Shown piece by piece: positions 62,226-64,000 of a stretch of 64,000 nt of DNA; the stretch's first letter is position 1, and the number at the start of each line of letters is the position of its first letter. The notes beneath the pieces are model-generated. The model worked only from the letters and a program-made list of their open reading frames with translations. It was not told where the DNA came from and ran no database searches. The position numbers and the translations under genes were made by a program. Source of the stretch: Halocaridina rubra (taxonomy: Eukaryota; Arthropoda; Malacostraca; Decapoda; Atyidae); NCBI GenBank assembly GCA_037179515.1, contig JAXCGZ010011647.1, positions 20,008 through 84,007 of the forward strand, in the 5' to 3' direction.

Positions 62226-64000
62226 GCTTGTTATACACAAATGCTGATGGATTAGCTGGTAAGGCAGTAGAATTAAAAGATAGGATTCACAACAGTAAGG
62301 CAGATATAGTAGCAATTACAGAGACTAAGTTGAGTGAGGACATAAACATTGTCACAATTTTTCCTAAGGGCTTCAGAATACTAAGGGTTGAAAGATCTGA
62401 GAGGACTGGTGGAGGGATAGCACTGCTCATAAGTGAGAGGATTCAAGTTGAAGAAATAAACTTGGCTATAGAAAGTGAGTTCAGGGAATTTCTTGTTGCT
62501 CGCATAAATACTGGGTCAGAGAGCATTATAATAACTGTTGTATACAACCCACCAAGGAACCAAAATAGGCTTGAAATTTATGAGGAAAGTCATATAGGTA
62601 CTATTGAAGTCATAAACTCAGTTGTTAACATGGCACGGGAGAAAAAATGTAGGATTTTGATTATGGGAGACTTTAATCATAAAGAGATAGATTGGATAAA
62701 TCTTGACCCACACAGTGGTGAGGACTCATTTGGGGCAAGATTCCTAGATTGCGTACAAGGGAATTTCCTACACCAACATGTAATGGAACCAACAACAGCC
62801 AGGGGTGGGGATGAGCCATCACTACTTGATCTAGTGTTCACAGATAATGTGTTGGATATTGAAAATATTGAGTATGAACCACCAATTGGAAAGAGTGACC
62901 ACTGTGTGTTGTTGATGGAGTATATCATTGAAGACATTCTTCCTGAGGGTAGAGGCACTGAGGACATGAGGAGGAACTATCCGAAAGGAGATTACATCAA
63001 AATGAATGAGCTTTTTGCAGTTATTGACTGGAGAACCTTATTTTACAACAAATCTGTACAAGAAATGTATGACATCTTTTGTGAGAAATATGGGAAGATA
63101 GTAGATTGCTGCATACCTGTCACCAAAGTAGGTGTAATTCATGCCAGAGAGAAATGGTTCGATAATGGGTGTAAAAGAGCTAAGGAGTGGAGAGACAAAT
63201 GCTGGAAAAGGCATAGGAGGAGAAAAAACATAAATGCCTGGCAAACCTACAAAAGAGCAAGAAATGACTACCTAAGTAAAAGGAGAGAGGCAGAGAGAGA
63301 TTATGAGAGGGACATCACCAGGAAGGCTAAAGAAAATCCCAAGCTTTTCCACAGCTTTATCAGAGGAAAACTGAAGGTAAAAGAACAGGTTTTAAGGCTA
63401 AAGAGAGCGGATGGAAGCATCACTGAGACGGACGAAGAGATCTGCAAAGAATTGAACAAGGAGTTTCAGTCAGTATTTACAGTAGAAAATACCCAACCCC
63501 CTCAGATTGCAGTGATAGAAGCTCAAGGGCCGGTATTAGAGAACATCAACCTTACAGCCACAGAGGTATGCAAAGCGCTGATGGATTTAGATGTTCATAA
63601 AGCTACAGGTCCTGATGACATATCCCCTCATGTGCTTAAAAAATGCGCAAACACAATATCAGTGGCACTAAGTATCATATTTAAGGAGTCACTGGAGTCG
63701 GGGGAGATTCCAAGATGCTGGAAACAAGCAAATGTGATACCTATCTTCAAAAAGGGAAGGAGGGATACGGCTCTGAACTATAGACCAGTTTCCTTGACCA
63801 GCATAGTTTGCAAAGTTATGGAGAAACTACTAAGGAAACATATCTCTCTTCACTTGGAATCCTTCAACTTTTTGTCAGTGAGGCAACATGGCTTCAGAGA
63901 AGGAAGATCAACAGTAACAAACTTATTAGAATTTTATGATGAGGTAAGCCAAATCTTACAGGAAAGAGAGGGCTGGGCAGATTGCATATTCCTAGAACTT
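62135..64000 (+). CDS. LINE-C endonuclease-reverse transcriptase, open to window end (partial)
   Basis: 622 codons without a stop, from AGA at 62135 (preceded by TGA at 62132). Endonuclease: SLLYTNADGLAGKAVELK, AITETKLSED, GGGIALLISERIQ, TVVYNPPRNQNR, ILIMGDFNHKEIDW, SLLDLVFTDN, GKSDHCVLL, with the catalytic ETK, GDFN and SDH all intact. Basic linker WRDKCWKRHRRRKNINAW. RT fingers KATGPDDISPHVLKKC, RCWKQANVIPIFKKG, RPVSLTSIVCKVMEKL, HGFREGRSTVTNLLEFYDE. At the last bases, CCTAGAACTT has one A more than CCTAGACTTCC in sister copies, which would shift the frame just before motif A. The true start is not visible; in the sister copy the frame begins further upstream in the ORF1-like region. Confidence 0.8.

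Larger units (their letters stand above)
61764..64000 (+). mobile_element. LINE-C copy (62 kb), best preserved, runs off the window
   Basis: Starts in ORF1 at CTTGATAAGGAGAAGACAGT, then RRM-like codons (61782-62225), endonuclease and RT. A 1-nt deletion near 62140 separates the RRM-like frame from the long open frame. The window ends just before RT motif A. Confidence 0.85.

Overview
The window looks like intergenic and intronic DNA from an arthropod genome, most likely a decapod crustacean. It is AT-rich. It carries sixteen or more (AT)n tracts of about 75-215 bp together with (TC)n, (ATT)n and (AC)n tracts. There are spliced exons with GT/AG borders, and non-LTR retrotransposons, Penelope-like elements, pogo/Tigger, mariner and piggyBac-like DNA elements sit nested in one another. 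Nothing bacterial or viral was seen. The species assignment is inference from repeat style only.

Host gene: the only convincing cellular gene is the 3' end of a minus-strand gene resembling ARFGEF3/BIG3, a Sec7-family large ARF-GEF relative. Three exons (33215-32200, 26022-25817, 11022-10804) join in phase (1, then 0) and end in a stop, giving about 480 C-terminal residues. The introns (about 6.2 and 14.8 kb) are full of repeats. The first part of the last exon is duplicated at 11169-11308 across an (AT)n tract. A LINE 3' end lies about 45 bp past the donor of the 1-kb exon.

Layout: 1-9.8 kb holds a LINE-A 3' fragment, SINEs, a piggyBac-like MITE and a nested set of pogo/Tigger-derived non-autonomous elements. 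9.8-11.4 kb is the 3' end of the host gene. 12-19.6 kb is a cluster of (AT)n-bounded elements, including one composite repeat present three times (one inverted). 19.6-22.0 kb is a decayed Tigger element with terminal inverted repeats. 22.2-23.5 kb is a CR1-like LINE-C fragment. 23.5-34 kb is host intron and exon plus an old Jockey-like relic. 34-38 kb holds more pogo-type MITEs with tandem repeats. 38-49 kb is a head-to-tail Penelope-like array interrupted by LINE-A and LINE-B insertions. 49-64 kb is an array of seven LINE-C copies and a mariner relic. The last LINE-C copy keeps a 622-codon open frame to the window edge.

Names used here: LINE-A (Jockey/CR1-type), LINE-B (RTE-like), LINE-C (CR1/L2-like with an RRM-like ORF1 region), LINE-D (another CR1-type C-terminus), E1-E8 (DNA elements). 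Family names were assigned by reading motifs, without database searches.
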